From Candidatus Geocrenenecus dongiae (GTDB taxonomy: Archaea; Thermoproteota; Nitrososphaeria_A; Caldarchaeales; Wolframiiraptoraceae): a DNA stretch of 32,725 bases. Below, one piece after another: positions 16,414 to 23,778 of this stretch. Location of the stretch: contig JALNLN010000018.1 of the NCBI GenBank assembly GCA_023267855.1, positions 1 through 32,725 on the forward strand, written 5' to 3'. Position 1 is the first letter of the stretch, and the number at the start of each line of letters is the position of its first letter. A model generated the notes under the pieces. The model was not told where the DNA came from, did not search any database, and worked only from the letters and a program-made list of their open reading frames with translations. The position numbers and the translations under genes were made by a program.

Positions 16414-16602
16414 CCGAAAGTTTATCTACAAGAATCATACCTGAAAATCTGCTGAAAACATACATCATTAAAAACAATCAAACAAAACCATTATATAAGC
16501 TTACTTAAAGCAACCTGAACAAAACAACAATTCATGAAAAAAGAAGATTCATTAAGTTCTTTTAAGAAAAATCTAACAGAAAGTAGAAAATAAATGAAAA
16601 TG

Positions 16603-16692
16603 GCCCCGGTAGCTCAGCCTGGTAGAGCACTGGCTTGGTATAAGGGATTTCTAGAAAGCCAGGGGTCGCGGGTTCAAAGCCCGCCCGGGGCT
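16603..16692 (+). tRNA. tRNA-Thr(GGT) with a 16-nt intron
   Basis: Acceptor GCCCCGG (16603-16609) pairs with CCGGGGC (16685-16691); discriminator T16692. D arm GCTC/GAGC, T arm GCGGG-TTCAAAG-CCCGC. Anticodon stem CTGGC/GCCAG closes a loop in which GGT is at 16637-16639. The intron at the canonical 37/38 position is 16641-16656. Its splice site forms a strict bulge-helix-bulge: TTGG pairs with CTAG in a 4-bp central helix flanked by 3-nt bulges TAT and AAA. G1-C72, C2-G71 and U73 fit archaeal threonine identity. A TATA-like CTTTTAAG near 16558 precedes it. Confidence 0.93.
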
Positions 16693-16728
16693 CTACGTTA
16701 CTCTACATTTATGGTAAGAATGAATAGG

Positions 16729-17158
16729 TTAAAAAATAGAGTGGGGTTGTGGGGGCTTAGCTTGTTGTGGAATACTGCTGTCCTCTCCTTCTTTCTTAAT
16801 GAATTTTAGAGTGTTTAGACAGCTCCTACAATATGAAGCTTCTAGAGCAAGCAATTCCCTAGAATCTACATCTAATGCAACCATACGTATACTATAGTCT
16901 TCTCAACTTTAAGCTCTGTTTCATCAATAGCTATGCATCTCCTATACCTTGATTCTAACACTATCTTCAATTTAGAAGATATGATCTTTGGAAGATAATG
17001 TACATCCGACTTACTTATAGGTTCTATAGCAATGCTTAGAATCTTCGAGACCTTCCTACAACTACCATGAAACATACACTCTAATACAGCTAAAACCTTA
17101 ACATCCCTACTTTTCTATTACACTTAAAACAACTAGAGATTAGGGCTACAATATCCAT
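16729..17158 (-). pseudogene. Decayed DDE transposase fragment
   Basis: Three frames are needed to read it. From 17158: an N-terminal piece with a zinc-finger-like SCFKCNRKVGM. Then a shift into the frame 17075-16872: CRKVSKILSIAIEPISKSDV (helix-turn-helix) and CIAIDETELK with the first catalytic Asp, then VYVW. Then a further shift at about 16878 into ALDVDSRELLALEASYCRSC. The frame stops at 16729, before the second Asp and the Glu of a DDE triad. This resembles IS6/IS240-type archaeal transposases. Two frameshifts and a missing C-terminus mean it is dead. It ends 37 nt from tRNA-Thr; no intact terminal repeats were identified. Confidence 0.7.
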
Positions 17159-17385
17159 GAAGATAACAAGCTAGACCCCATTTAAATACATTACCTTATT
17201 TGGACACTATCAAGATTTCTTAGCTAATCTAGTGACACTCTCTATTTTCTGTAGACTGTATTCTGTGGGTGAATGAACATAACTAAGGCTGTTGTTTATG
17301 TATGTTAATTTTTACTATGTTTTGATTTACTTATGTGTATGGAAGATTTTTAGAATAGTCTTTTTACATATTTTTGATAGTTTGT

Positions 17386-18039
17386 ATGGATAGTGTTATC
17401 AGGATTGGTGCTGAGGCGGTTGTATATAGGGTTAGCTGGATAGGTTTAGATCTTGTATGTAAACATAGAGTCCCGAAACCATACCGTATCCCTGAACTTG
17501 ATAAGAAGATTCGTGAACAGAGAACTATGCATGAAGTTAAGATTATGCTTATGTTGAAGAAAGCATATGTTCCATGTCCAGCAGTTGTATTGGTGAATCT
17601 TGTAGATGCGGAGATATATATGCAGTATATAGAAGGAGTGGAGCTTAGAGATTGGCTGAGTAAAGCTAACATGGAATCAATCGTAAAAATTGCTAGAGAA
17701 CTTGGAAGAATAGTAGGTAGGATGCATCTCTCTAAGATAGCTCACGGAGATTTAACAACCTCAAACATAATAATAGATAGAGAAGATAGAATGTATTTGA
17801 TAGATTTCGGGTTAAGCATATTTACAGAAGACATAGAAGACATAGCTGTAGATATACATCTACTTGATCGGAGCCTCCAGAGCACCCATTACAATATACA
17901 TAAGATATTCATGGAGAACTTTCTCCAAGGATATGCTGAGACGGCTGGAAAAGATTTTACCGATAAGATAAAGAGAAAGATTAGAGAAATAAGAATGAGA
18001 GGCAGATACGTGGAGGAAAGGAGAAGATGCGTTTCATAA
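17386..18039 (+). CDS. bud32: KEOPS kinase/ATPase Bud32
   Basis: A 217-residue minimal atypical kinase that supports Kae1 in t6A37 tRNA modification. Visible: GAEAVVYRV, Lys26 in VCKHRVPKPYR, the Glu-containing helix TMHEVKIMLMLKKA, catalytic HGDLTTSN with Asp122, and IDFGLS with Asp140. The C-terminus ends in the basic tail typical of Bud32. ATG 17386 is chosen (TATA-like CTTTTTACATATTT about 25 nt upstream) over GTG/TTG codons 12 nt earlier. It overlaps rdgB by 13 nt, forming an operon. It is not fused to Kae1, and kae1 is not in the window. Confidence 0.92.
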   Translation: MDSVIRIGAEAVVYRVSWIGLDLVCKHRVPKPYRIPELDKKIREQRTMHEVKIMLMLKKAYVPCPAVVLVNLVDAEIYMQYIEGVELRDWLSKANMESIVKIARELGRIVGRMHLSKIAHGDLTTSNIIIDREDRMYLIDFGLSIFTEDIEDIAVDIHLLDRSLQSTHYNIHKIFMENFLQGYAETAGKDFTDKIKRKIREIRMRGRYVEERRRCVS

Positions 18040-18638
18040 TTGTAACAACAAACAAATGGAAAGTAAGAGAGTTTCAGGAAATCTTCAAACCATACAATCT
18101 AAGATATAGAGTGGAGCCTCTAAAAACAAGGGAAATACAATCAGTAGATCTTAAAGAAGTAGCTATAGAGAGTGTACTCTATGCATATAATATTCTACGA
18201 GAACCAGTAATGGTGGAGGATGCAGGTCTATTCATAGATGCATTAAACGGGTTCCCAGGACCATACTCTTCCTACGTATATAGAACGATAGGTGTGAAAG
18301 GTGTATTGAAACTTCTCGAAAACCTACAAGATAGAAAAGCAAAATTCGTCTCAATAATAGCATTCTATTCACCATTTACAAATCTTAAGACTTTTACTGG
18401 AGAAGTAGAAGGTAGGATATCTTACGAAGCTAGAGGAGAGTCTGGGTTCGGTTTTGATCCGATCTTTATACCAATAGATGGAGACGGTAGAACATTTGCA
18501 GAAATGAATTTAGAAGAAAAGAACAAGATATCTCATAGAGGTAGATCGGCAAGGAAGTTTGCTGAATGGATTTCTAGTCTCAGAAAGCTACCACCACCCT
18601 ACGTAGATATGTCGGAGGAAAAGAATGAAGTCTTCTAG
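18027..18638 (+). CDS. rdgB: Non-canonical purine NTP pyrophosphatase (RdgB/Ham1)
   Basis: A 203-residue ITPase that hydrolyses ITP, dITP and XTP to monophosphates and so keeps deaminated bases out of nucleic acid. The family motifs TTNKWKVREFQ, VEDAGLFIDALNGFPGPYS and GFGFDPIFIP are intact, as is the late NKISHRGRSARKF. It overlaps the end of bud32 and is presumably co-translated. The last 4 nt overlap the 3' end of the converging pheS. Confidence 0.93.
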   Translation: MRFIIVTTNKWKVREFQEIFKPYNLRYRVEPLKTREIQSVDLKEVAIESVLYAYNILREPVMVEDAGLFIDALNGFPGPYSSYVYRTIGVKGVLKLLENLQDRKAKFVSIIAFYSPFTNLKTFTGEVEGRISYEARGESGFGFDPIFIPIDGDGRTFAEMNLEEKNKISHRGRSARKFAEWISSLRKLPPPYVDMSEEKNEVF

Positions 18639-20086
18639 ATTAATCCGATTTTCTTCTCTAAGTATATTGTAGGGATACTGTGTATCCATCTTAAATCGTT
18701 TACATAAAACATTCTAATGTCTTCGAGATTGTAGAGTGCGAGTGCAAGCCTCTCTAAACCTCCACCCCATGCAAGTACTGGATACTTTACTCCAAGCGGT
18801 CGTGTAACTTCGGGTCTAAAAATCCCCATACCTATAAGTTCAAGCCACACCTTCTTATCTTCAAGATAAACTAACGCTTCTGCAGAAGGCTCAGTGTAGG
18901 GGAAGTAGCTAGGTCTAAATCTAATGTTCTTTAAGCCAAGTCTTGAATAGAATTCTTTAATAACTCCTAGTAGATCTCTGAAACTTACGTTTCTATCCAT
19001 TATGATTCCTTCTATTTGGTGAAATTCAGCGAGATGTTTCCAATCAACTTTCTCGTTTCTATATATTCTGTCTACTGAGAAGACTTTTACAGGAGGATTT
19101 GGGTTTTCAGCGAGATAACGTATGGTTGTAGCTGTGGTGTGTGTTCTAAGTATAAGTTTTTCAGCTTCTTCTCTACTCCACTTATACCTCCATCCTAGAG
19201 AACCTGTTCCACCACCTGTTTCATGAGCTTCCTTAACATTCTCAACGAAAGCTTCTGGTAGAACACCTCTACTAGGCTCTAGTAGGTAGAATGTATCATG
19301 CATATCTCTGGCAGGATGATCCTGCGGTTGGAAGAGAGCATCAAAATTCCAGAAAGCAAGTTCAACTATAGGCCCCCTTATTTCTTCAAAACCCATCTCA
19401 ACGAAGATCTCTTTAATCAATTTTATTAATCTCTCAAGTGGATGCCTCTTAACGATGTACGCAGGCCTGGTTGGAGCTCTTATATCAAATCTACTAAACT
19501 TCACCTTCCTCCAAGAACCTGCGATAAGCATTTCCTGGGTCAGCTTGGTAACTTCAGTGGTCTGTAGTTCTTCTTCACTTATCTCCAAAGCTCTGCTGGT
19601 TAATTTGACGAAATGTTTCCTAACTTCAAAAGACTTAATCACTGATTGTCTTTTAGATAAGTTTTCTACAGCTTTCTTCAAATCATCGCTAAGTTCTTCA
19701 TAATACAGGTAACCTTCATCTTTGAGAATCTTAAGGAGTTTTTCTTCTACGGTTTCTTCAGGATACTTTATCAAAACAATATGCTTACCGTTTTCTCCAA
19801 CTTCAATCTTCACCCAACCATTTTTCTTCGCCCACATCAGACTTATTTGGAAATACCTCTCACCTAGAATCTTATTAACATCTTCCATACGCATAGAACC
19901 TCCAGATTCTTTCAGTAAATCTACGAGTTTCCTTTCAGGCAACTTGGAGTATGCATATTCTCTCCCCTCTTCTCCAAGCTCTATACGATGTTTAATTATT
20001 TCATGGACTTCTACGAGATTTTTACTTCTAAGCCATTCTACAGACTTAGCTACAGATCCAACATCTTTCCCAATTTTCTCCGCCAC
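18635..20086 (-). CDS. pheS: Phenylalanyl-tRNA synthetase alpha subunit
   Basis: Catalytic alpha chain of the heterotetrameric PheRS. Class II motifs are clear: FEEIRGPIVELAFWNFDALF, PARDMHDTFYL, HTTATTIRYLAENP, motif 2 around KVFSVDRIYRNE, and motif 3 WGGGLERLALALY. The first ATG/GTG/TTG in frame is GTG 20086, giving 483 residues, but the frame stays open upstream to about 20229. The 30 codons before GTG, including LHWLEKSLLQVLRREDRPLS, complete the N-terminal winged helix seen in archaeal PheS, so the protein very likely begins at a non-canonical codon near 20170-20176 (about 513 residues). Confidence 0.9.
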   Translation of the reverse strand: MAEKIGKDVGSVAKSVEWLRSKNLVEVHEIIKHRIELGEEGREYAYSKLPERKLVDLLKESGGSMRMEDVNKILGERYFQISLMWAKKNGWVKIEVGENGKHIVLIKYPEETVEEKLLKILKDEGYLYYEELSDDLKKAVENLSKRQSVIKSFEVRKHFVKLTSRALEISEEELQTTEVTKLTQEMLIAGSWRKVKFSRFDIRAPTRPAYIVKRHPLERLIKLIKEIFVEMGFEEIRGPIVELAFWNFDALFQPQDHPARDMHDTFYLLEPSRGVLPEAFVENVKEAHETGGGTGSLGWRYKWSREEAEKLILRTHTTATTIRYLAENPNPPVKVFSVDRIYRNEKVDWKHLAEFHQIEGIIMDRNVSFRDLLGVIKEFYSRLGLKNIRFRPSYFPYTEPSAEALVYLEDKKVWLELIGMGIFRPEVTRPLGVKYPVLAWGGGLERLALALYNLEDIRMFYVNDLRWIHSIPTIYLEKKIGLI

Positions 20087-20169
20087 CTCTTCAAAAGATA
20101 GAGGTCTATCTTCTCTCCTAAGAACTTGTAGAAGAGATTTTTCTAACCAGTGGAGAACAGGCTTTGAAA

Positions 20170-20187
20170 CAATAATCGCGCACCTGC
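20170..20187 (-). promoter_or_regulatory. Candidate pheS ribosome site and ATT start codon
   Basis: On this strand AGGTG (20185-20181) is followed by CGCG and then ATT-ATT-GTT in the pheS frame (20176, 20173, 20170). Spacing to the second ATT is 7 nt, the same as GAGGTG to ATG in L10e here. TATA-like GGTTTAAG at about 20211-20217 places the transcript start just upstream. No ATG, GTG or TTG occurs in frame between the upstream TAA and codon 20086. Confidence 0.5.
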
Positions 20188-20320
20188 GATATTGTCTCTC
20201 CCAGCTCCACTTAAACCTTTTCCCTTCTTACTGGAAATCTTTCAAAGAAATCCTATGGTGAGAGATACTTCAAATTCTTCTAGTATTTCTTTATGGTTAG
20301 AGTGGAGGGTAGTAGAAGAC

Positions 20321-20860
20321 ATGGCCGAACCCTATAGCAAGATGATAGAAGCAGAGTTTTCGAACGGTATCGTTAAGACTGTTTCAAATGATCTTTCTAG
20401 AGAATATCTCAGAAAAGGATTTGGCGTAGAAGAAGGAGAATTCATAGTCTACTCTCCTATAGAAGCACTTTACCTAGTTGAGATGAAGAAAATGATAGTG
20501 AGAGATCATGAAAATAAAGAACTTAGATTTAACGATTTACTTACAATATTCTCAAAAATAAATCAGAATATTTGGAAAGAATATATAGTTTACAGAGACC
20601 TTAGAAAGAGAAACTATGTAGTTAAAGATGGTTTCAGCTCTGAGCTTAGATTTAGAATCTTTGATAGAGGAGAATTTTCTGAGAAGCCTGCCAAGTATCT
20701 TTTAGCAATAGTATACGAAGGTAGAAACGCCCCCATAAGAAAGATTGTAGAATGGCTTGAAATATGTAAGAACATGAAGAAAGAACTAGTACTCGCAGTT
20801 GTCGATAGAAGAAACGAGGTAGTATACTATACGGTCAAGATGGTAGACTTAAAACCTTGA
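20321..20860 (+). CDS. endA: tRNA-splicing endonuclease structural (non-catalytic) subunit
   Basis: A 179-residue EndA-family protein. The N-terminal domain has the YSPIEALYLVE element; the C-terminal nuclease fold has YIVYRDLRKRNYVVKDGF, LRFRIFDRG, KYLLAIVYEG and NMKKELVLAVVD. The catalytic triad is degraded: the Tyr site is Phe114 and the His site (normally HxKYLV) is Pro123; only the Lys (153/154) remains. Crenarchaeal endonucleases are heterotetramers of catalytic and structural chains, and this fits the structural chain; the catalytic partner is not in the window. ATG 20321 follows a GGAGGG ribosome site; ATG 20255 is an alternative. Confidence 0.85.
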   Translation: MAEPYSKMIEAEFSNGIVKTVSNDLSREYLRKGFGVEEGEFIVYSPIEALYLVEMKKMIVRDHENKELRFNDLLTIFSKINQNIWKEYIVYRDLRKRNYVVKDGFSSELRFRIFDRGEFSEKPAKYLLAIVYEGRNAPIRKIVEWLEICKNMKKELVLAVVDRRNEVVYYTVKMVDLKP

Positions 20861-20912
20861 GAACTAGGATAAAGTAATTGTTTAAATCTTCATATTTCTA
20901 GAATTGTTTTCG

Positions 20913-21758
20913 ATGTATAGGGTTAAAGCTTACTTTACAATTACTAGACCTATAAATGGCTTCATGATGTTTCTAGCAGTTCTTTCAGGTATAGTTCTTT
21001 CATACGAGAAGAACATTAATCCGACGACTTTACTCTACGCCTTCATAACAGCATTTACTTTAAATGGAAGTTCAATGATTTTTAATGATTATTTCGATAG
21101 AGAGGTTGATAAAGTGAATGCTCCACATAGACCGATACCTTCAGGCTTGATATCGCCTATGAATGCTGTTGTATATGCTTTTATTCTTGGAGTTGTGGGT
21201 TTAGCTTCTTCCTACATGATATCGTTTACATGTATGATGATTGCGACTGCATCCTACATAGCTACACTACTATATAATATGAGATTGAAGAGAACAGGGT
21301 TGCTTGGAAATCTCATCGTAAGCATAGTTGTAGCTACACCATTCATCTTCGGTTCAACCATGAGTGATGGATATGTATCGGAAAGAATAATAGCATTCAT
21401 AATTCCAGTTATACTTTCAAATACAGGTAGAGAAGTAATTAAAGGAATAGCAGATGTAGAAGGTGATGCAGTTAGGAACGTCATGTCTATTGCTAGAACA
21501 AAAGGTTTAAAAAAAGCTGCAGAAATAGGTGCGATACTGTATTTGAGCGCTGTTGCTTTCAGCCCAATACCGTATCTCTTAAATTATGTTTCAGAAATAT
21601 ATCTACCGATAGTACTAATAGCCGATGCTGGATTCATAGATTCATCACGAAGTATTTTGAAGAAGCCTACTAGGGAAAATGCTCTGAAAGTTAAGAATCA
21701 GACACTTTTATGGATGCTGATCGCATTGATAGCTTTTATCTTAGGTGGATTGTTATGA
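20913..21758 (+). CDS. Geranylgeranylglycerol-phosphate geranylgeranyltransferase (DGGGP synthase), UbiA family
   Basis: A 281-residue intramembrane prenyltransferase adding the second geranylgeranyl chain in archaeal ether-lipid synthesis. It has about eight to nine membrane helices and the two aspartate-rich motifs: NDYFDREVD (58-66) followed by APHRPIPSG, and the later DVEGDAVRN. The PHRPIPSG sequence is characteristic of the archaeal lipid branch of UbiA. ATG 20913 is chosen over TTG 20904; TTTAAAT at about 20881-20887 is a fitting TATA box for a leaderless message. Confidence 0.88.
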   Translation: MYRVKAYFTITRPINGFMMFLAVLSGIVLSYEKNINPTTLLYAFITAFTLNGSSMIFNDYFDREVDKVNAPHRPIPSGLISPMNAVVYAFILGVVGLASSYMISFTCMMIATASYIATLLYNMRLKRTGLLGNLIVSIVVATPFIFGSTMSDGYVSERIIAFIIPVILSNTGREVIKGIADVEGDAVRNVMSIARTKGLKKAAEIGAILYLSAVAFSPIPYLLNYVSEIYLPIVLIADAGFIDSSRSILKKPTRENALKVKNQTLLWMLIALIAFILGGLL

Positions 21759-21760
21759 TA

Positions 21761-22597
21761 CTATTCTCTCTTCTCTAGAAGATAGTAGCAAATCTTTCTA
21801 CATGGATCTTTCAAAACATCTGCAACTACATATCCTCTAGACAGATATCTTTCAAATATCTTTCTACTAACTTCTCTCCACTCTAATGCTACTGATGGAT
21901 CCTTCTTCTTAATCATCTCTATGTTTGATGGGAGCTCTGCGAGTATCTTATCTGAATTTAGACTTAATTTGTAGTCTAGAATCTTGAGTAAATGTCCATC
22001 TTCTATTGCTACTATACTCTTATCTAGTTTCTCCAGCATACTACTAGAATACTCACATTCTTTATCTATACTCGATACTCTATTAATTACACGCTCAGAC
22101 TCGAGATCCCATTCTACCAGTATTCTATCAGATTCAAGTCCTCTATTATATGGATCTCTCATGAATCCGTAAAGATTCCTCTGATACTTGATCCCAATCC
22201 CACCGAGCTTATGTATACTAAGATAAGCTTCATTGACGTTTAGAGGATCGATGAACCACTTTGCATACTCTATCCCTTCCTGTAGTAAGTGTTTCCTTAA
22301 TTCTAAGATCATGTTTATACTCAAATTGCTTCCAGCATGTTCTGGAAGGATACCTACTGCATGCATGTAGAAGAATACTTCTCCACTAACATAGGAGGTG
22401 TATCCAAATAGTATACCAATAGGTTTATCCTGCTTATCGTATGCAACGAATACTGCACCACCCATATTCTGAAAAGCAATTAAGAGATGATAGGGAATTA
22501 CCTCACTCCTTCCCCAAATCTGTGATTGCAAAATCTCTAATTGTTTAAAAGCTTCGACATCAGTTAACCTAACGATCTTAACGTCATCTTCTCTCAT
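21761..22597 (-). CDS. Predicted GNAT-superfamily acetyltransferase, COG3375-like
   Basis: A 278-residue protein. The first ~150 residues follow a GNAT plan: VFVAYDKQDKPIGILFGY, then a strand with HAVGILPEHAGSNLSINMIL as the acyl-CoA loop, then AKWFIDPLNVNEAYLSIHKL with the asparagine typical of GNATs and the NLYGFMRDPYNRG segment shared by COG3375 proteins. The remainder is a family-specific C-terminal domain. No characterised substrate. It ends 2 nt from the converging DGGGP synthase gene and is probably monocistronic. Confidence 0.7.
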   Translation of the reverse strand: MREDDVKIVRLTDVEAFKQLEILQSQIWGRSEVIPYHLLIAFQNMGGAVFVAYDKQDKPIGILFGYTSYVSGEVFFYMHAVGILPEHAGSNLSINMILELRKHLLQEGIEYAKWFIDPLNVNEAYLSIHKLGGIGIKYQRNLYGFMRDPYNRGLESDRILVEWDLESERVINRVSSIDKECEYSSSMLEKLDKSIVAIEDGHLLKILDYKLSLNSDKILAELPSNIEMIKKKDPSVALEWREVSRKIFERYLSRGYVVADVLKDPCRKICYYLLEKRE

Positions 22598-22744
22598 AAC
22601 CTCTAAGATAATTAGTGCCTAAGAAGTATTAAGAGTTTTATCTAAAATCTTTAAAGACTCTCAAACATTTCACAAGAACGTGAAGTCTTCGATCTCTCTA
22701 CATTCTATCTCAGGTACTGTAGATTATTTATTTACAAACCATAT

Positions 22745-22886
22745 TTATTCTCTCAAATTTATGATAACCGAATCATTTCCATCTCTTATAAGCATCTGTA
22801 TTAATTCTTTTATTTCTTCTTTAATGAATGGATCTCTAGAGATTATTCATGAATCTGGAAATCTCTTTGCAGAAATAAACTTTCAT
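22745..22886 (-). pseudogene. Possible remnant of a small gene
   Basis: Part of the 383-nt gap 22598-22980. From ATG 22886, 16 codons are open (MKVYFCKEISRFMNNL) to TAG; a +1 change of frame at 22837 then gives a coding-looking stretch, RDPFIKEEIKELIQMLIRDG, ending ..INLRE at TAA 22745. The joined reading looks like a single ~48-residue helical peptide broken by a frameshift. The opposite-strand 72-codon frame (22680-22898) has poor composition. The remainder of the gap holds only the tRNA-Arg promoter. Confidence 0.25.
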
Positions 22887-22980
22887 AAATTACAATGATG
22901 TTTATTTTCAGATTTCGTCACGCTTTTCTCTATTTTAAAGTAGTTAAAGTAATATTTTAGGCTCAGAGAATAATATAATG

Positions 22981-23071
22981 GGGCCCGTAGCTCAGCATGG
23001 ATTAGAGCATCGGCCTCCTAATTTATATAGAAGATAGCCGGTGGTCGGGGGTTCGAGTCCCCCCGGGCCCG
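22981..23071 (+). tRNA. tRNA-Arg(CCT) with a 15-nt intron
   Basis: Acceptor GGGCCCG (22981-22987) pairs with CGGGCCC (23064-23070); discriminator G23071. D arm GCTC/GAGC, T arm GGGGG-TTCGAGT-CCCCC. Anticodon CCT is at 23017-23019, and the anticodon stem TCGGC/GCCGG is completed after removal of the intron at 23021-23035 (37/38 position). The splice site is a relaxed bulge-helix-bulge: CTCC faces GAAG with one C-A mismatch in the central helix. TATA-like TAATATTTT lies near 22950. Confidence 0.93.
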
Positions 23072-23294
23072 CATCGTTTATTATTGTTAGTTTTGTGGCT
23101 TAGAGTTAGCTGACCATAAAGTTGGGAGAGTGCGATGAATATTGGTTGGCTTAAAATCTTGAGCTAAAAACTAGAAGTAGTAAGTAAGAGAAAAGCGATA
23201 AAGTTGTAGAGAACAGTTCTATAAGATTGAGTATCTATTATTTTATTTGTAATTATGTGTTTTTAGAGAGAATGTTAATTAGTTGGTTTTATTT

Positions 23295-23612
23295 ATGTTG
23301 AAGATAGTTATGGCTATTGAAGGTATTGAGTGGCTTTTTATAGCTTTAATAGTTACGATGTTTATTTTATGGGCTCCTGAAAAAATTCCAAAATTTGCGC
23401 AAGCAATTGCTAAAGCTAGAAAAGAGTTTGAAAATGCTTATAGAGAATTACATACAGAACTTGAAAAAGAGGTTGTGAATATAGAACTCTCTAATGAGAG
23501 TAGCGATGAGAAATTAATAGAAGTGGCTAGAAGTCTCGGTATAGAGACCAGAGGAAAGACGAGAGAAGAAATAATGAAAGAAGTTAAGGAAAAGACTAAG
23601 GAAATTAAATGA
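23295..23612 (+). CDS. tatA: Twin-arginine translocase subunit TatA/TatE-like
   Basis: A 105-residue protein with a short periplasmic N-terminus, one membrane helix (about 12-26), a Pro hinge (WAPEKIP) and an amphipathic helix KFAQAIAKARKEFENAYREL, then a charged helical tail. This is the TatA layout, although the usual FGPxKLP hinge is changed to WAPEKIP. TatA oligomers form the pore for folded proteins. No tatC in the window. ATG 23295 is preferred; ATG 23310 and TTG 23283 are alternatives. Confidence 0.85.
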   Translation: MLKIVMAIEGIEWLFIALIVTMFILWAPEKIPKFAQAIAKARKEFENAYRELHTELEKEVVNIELSNESSDEKLIEVARSLGIETRGKTREEIMKEVKEKTKEIK

Positions 23613-23641
23613 AATCCTTAATGATGAAATAGGTTAATGAA

Positions 23642-23671
23642 GTGGAGAAAACTTTAAGAATATTTCTCCAC
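23642..23671 (+). repeat. Perfect inverted repeat after tatA
   Basis: GTGGAGAAA (23642-23650) and TTTCTCCAC (23663-23671) are perfect 9-bp arms around a 12-nt AT loop, 30 nt after the tatA stop and about 105 nt before rpoH. It could be a transcript-end hairpin or a protein site; no strong T-run follows immediately. Confidence 0.4.
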
Positions 23672-23711
23672 ATACTTTTGTGAAAAAGTTGATGTGTTAT
23701 ATACGATGTTT

Positions 23712-23735
23712 AACTCTTCTCTATGTAGAAGAGTT
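23712..23735 (+). promoter_or_regulatory. Palindrome at the rpoH promoter
   Basis: AACTCTTCT (23712-23720) and AGAAGAGTT (23727-23735) are perfect 9-bp arms with a 6-nt loop. A TATA-like GTTATATACG at about 23696-23704 would start transcription near 23728, so the palindrome covers the start site of rpoH and would form a hairpin in its leader. Operator or leader structure cannot be separated from sequence. Confidence 0.4.
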
Positions 23736-23759
23736 TAATAGATGTTTATCACATTGACT

Positions 23760-23778
23760 AGGAGGGTGAAGATAGCTG
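23760..23778 (+). promoter_or_regulatory. Strong Shine-Dalgarno before a CTG start codon (rpoH)
   Basis: AGGAGGGTGA (23760-23769) is the strongest ribosome-binding sequence I noticed in the window and is followed after 6 nt by CTG 23776-23778. The codon immediately before CTG, in the same frame, is TAG (23773-23775), so translation of the RpoH frame cannot start upstream. Confidence 0.65.

Noticed and set aside
16594-16809. 71-codon frame across the tRNA-Thr gene
   Set aside because: It overlaps the whole tRNA and its composition comes from the tRNA sequence; the cloverleaf explains the region.
19722-20261. 179-codon plus-strand frame over the pheS 5' end
   Set aside because: Antisense to the conserved PheS N-terminal region; Ser/Phe-rich shadow.
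22680-22898. 72-codon plus-strand frame
   Set aside because: Ser/Ile-rich composition of an antisense frame, no ribosome site, and the opposite strand reads more like coding sequence.
23618-23690. ATGATGA box-C-like motif after tatA
   Set aside because: No matching CTGA box D at a suitable distance.
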